NCBI GenBank assembly: GCA_947461985.1 | Contig: CANHNT010000010.1 | Coordinates: 1 to 16,572 of the forward strand | DNA length: 16,572 nucleotides | Direction of reading: 5' to 3' | DNA from: Bacteroidota bacterium | GTDB taxonomy: Bacteria > Bacteroidota > Bacteroidia > Chitinophagales > Chitinophagaceae | Shown: piece by piece, positions 15,555-16,572 of the stretch | Numbering within the stretch: position 1 is the stretch's first letter | How the letters are laid out: every line of letters starts with the position of its first letter | Made by a program: the position numbers and the translations under genes | Notes under the pieces: generated by a model | The model's database searches: none | Told to the model about the DNA's origin: nothing | The model's input: the letters and a program-made list of their open reading frames with translations, nothing else

Positions 15555-16572
15555 ATGAATTTTCAACGCAAAAATTTATCCAACGAAGAATTAATTTCTA
15601 TTTATAAGGAACTTCTGTTACCTCGTATGATAGAAGAAAAAATGTTAATCCTTTTACGTCAAGGTAGAATTAGCAAATGGTTTAGTGGCATTGGTCAAGA
15701 AGCAGTGGCTGTGGGTGCTACCCTAGCCTTGGATGCCGACGAATACATTATGCCGATGCACAGAAACCTGGGCGTTTTTACAGGTCGTAATATGCCATTA
15801 GATAAACTATTTATGCAATGGCAAGGACGAAAAGAAGGCTACAGCAAAGGCCGTGAGCGCAGCTTTCATTTCGGTAGCAATGAGCATCATATTTGTGGAA
15901 TGATTTCACACCTAGGGCCTCAATTGGCTATTGCCGACGGAATTGCCCTAGCCCACAAATTACGAAAAGAAGAAAAAGTTTCATTGGCTTTTACCGGAGA
16001 CGGTGCCACCAGCGAAGGCGATTTTCATGAAGCGTTAAACGTGGCTGCTGTTTGGAAACTTCCTGTTATTTTTATTGTTGAAAACAATGGTTATGGCTTA
16101 AGCACACCCAGCGAAGAACAATTTATTTGCAAACAAATTGCCGACAAAGGCATTGGCTATGGCATGAAAGCCATTACCATTGATGGAAATAACATTTTAG
16201 AAGTTTACCAAGCCGTTAAAGAAGCTCGTCAATATTGCATTACAGAGCAAAAACCAATCTTGATAGAATGTATGACATTCCGAATGAGAGGACATGAAGA
16301 AGCCAGTGGCGTTAAGTATGTACCTAAAGAACTGTTTGAAATTTGGGGCAAAAAAGACCCACTTACGAATTACGAAAACTTCTTATTAAACGAAAAAATT
16401 ATCAGCACGCAAAGCGTACAAAACCTTCGGGATGAATTTAAGATTTACATCGACGAAAGTCTTGAAAGAGGTTTTGCAGTTTCTCACATTACACCCGATA
16501 CCCAAGAAGAAATACAAGATGTTTATGCCCCTCATATTGCGCTTCAAAATCCTCCTTTGGAAGGCAGGGCTG
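15555..16572 (+). CDS. 2-oxoacid (branched-chain/pyruvate) dehydrogenase E1, alpha part, probably alpha/beta fusion; 3' end outside window
   Basis: The frame is open from the ATG at 15555 to the window end, with 339 codons visible. It is the thiamine-diphosphate E1 alpha domain that decarboxylates 2-oxoacids and passes the acyl group to lipoyl-E2. Family motifs include LLPRMIEEKMLILLRQG near the N-terminus, KWFSGIGQEAVAVG, MHRNLGVF, and the ThDP/Mg site GDGATSEGDFHEALN through ENNGYG. RMRGHEEASG follows in the region of the phosphorylation loop of E1 alpha proteins. The sequence is typical of Bacteroidota proteins that fuse alpha and beta E1 domains in about 660 residues. The alpha part ends near PDTQEEIQDVYAP, as expected before a beta domain, but the beta part is out of view. 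Base composition is visibly richer in G+C than the genes to the left, fitting a core gene next to an acquired or variable locus. Branched-chain versus pyruvate specificity is not decided. Confidence 0.93.
   Translation, partial: MNFQRKNLSNEELISIYKELLLPRMIEEKMLILLRQGRISKWFSGIGQEAVAVGATLALDADEYIMPMHRNLGVFTGRNMPLDKLFMQWQGRKEGYSKGRERSFHFGSNEHHICGMISHLGPQLAIADGIALAHKLRKEEKVSLAFTGDGATSEGDFHEALNVAAVWKLPVIFIVENNGYGLSTPSEEQFICKQIADKGIGYGMKAITIDGNNILEVYQAVKEARQYCITEQKPILIECMTFRMRGHEEASGVKYVPKELFEIWGKKDPLTNYENFLLNEKIISTQSVQNLRDEFKIYIDESLERGFAVSHITPDTQEEIQDVYAPHIALQNPPLEGRA

Overview
The window looks like a chromosome segment of a member of the Bacteroidota. The signs are strong A+T richness, a C-terminal type IX secretion (T9SS) sorting domain on a very large secreted protein, TAnnTTTG-type -7 promoter elements, almost no usable Shine-Dalgarno sequences, and a four-helix-bundle (S23-type) gene inserted in a sugar-nucleotide operon. 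I cannot fix order or genus from sequence alone. Every convincing gene is on the + strand.

Layout. Positions 1-1626 hold the 3' end of rfbB (dTDP-glucose 4,6-dehydratase) and complete rfbA (glucose-1-phosphate thymidylyltransferase). Between them sits a small S23-type gene bracketed by a perfect 15-bp inverted repeat. Positions 1663-6132 form a tight run: a WbpD-like N-acetyltransferase, a WbpB-like UDP-sugar acid dehydrogenase, a UDP-hexose epimerase-type SDR, and an AsnB-type glutamine amidotransferase. Together they suggest synthesis of an acetamido-sugar uronic acid that may be amidated. Positions 6138-9988 hold a second SDR, a hexapeptide acyltransferase, a GT4 glycosyltransferase and a Wzx-type flippase, so the glycan is probably assembled on a lipid and flipped across the inner membrane. 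No polymerase, initiating transferase, WbpA or WbpE is in view, so the locus continues to the left or relies on genes elsewhere.

Positions 10013-15382 encode one 1789-residue secreted protein only 24 bp after the flippase. It has a signal peptide, an alpha/beta-hydrolase-like domain, fifteen SprB-like repeats of about 84 residues, a last Ig-like domain and a T9SS sorting domain. The middle repeats alternate between two types with strict 83/84 spacing, so they probably grew by duplication of a 167-residue (501 bp) pair. After a 172-bp gap, a gene with visibly higher G+C starts at 15555. It is a 2-oxoacid dehydrogenase E1 (alpha part, probably the start of an alpha/beta fusion) and looks like core metabolism, so the right edge of the variable surface-glycan region probably lies in that gap.

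Most interesting ideas: (1) the wbpB/wbpD/asnB-like genes next to a T9SS cargo gene recall the Wbp/Vim pathway that makes the sugar linking T9SS cargo to A-LPS in Porphyromonas; (2) the hydrolase-plus-repeat surface protein appears to belong to the glycan operon; (3) the S23 gene lies in a stem-bounded cassette within an mRNA-coding context, recalling the intervening sequences of 23S rRNA.
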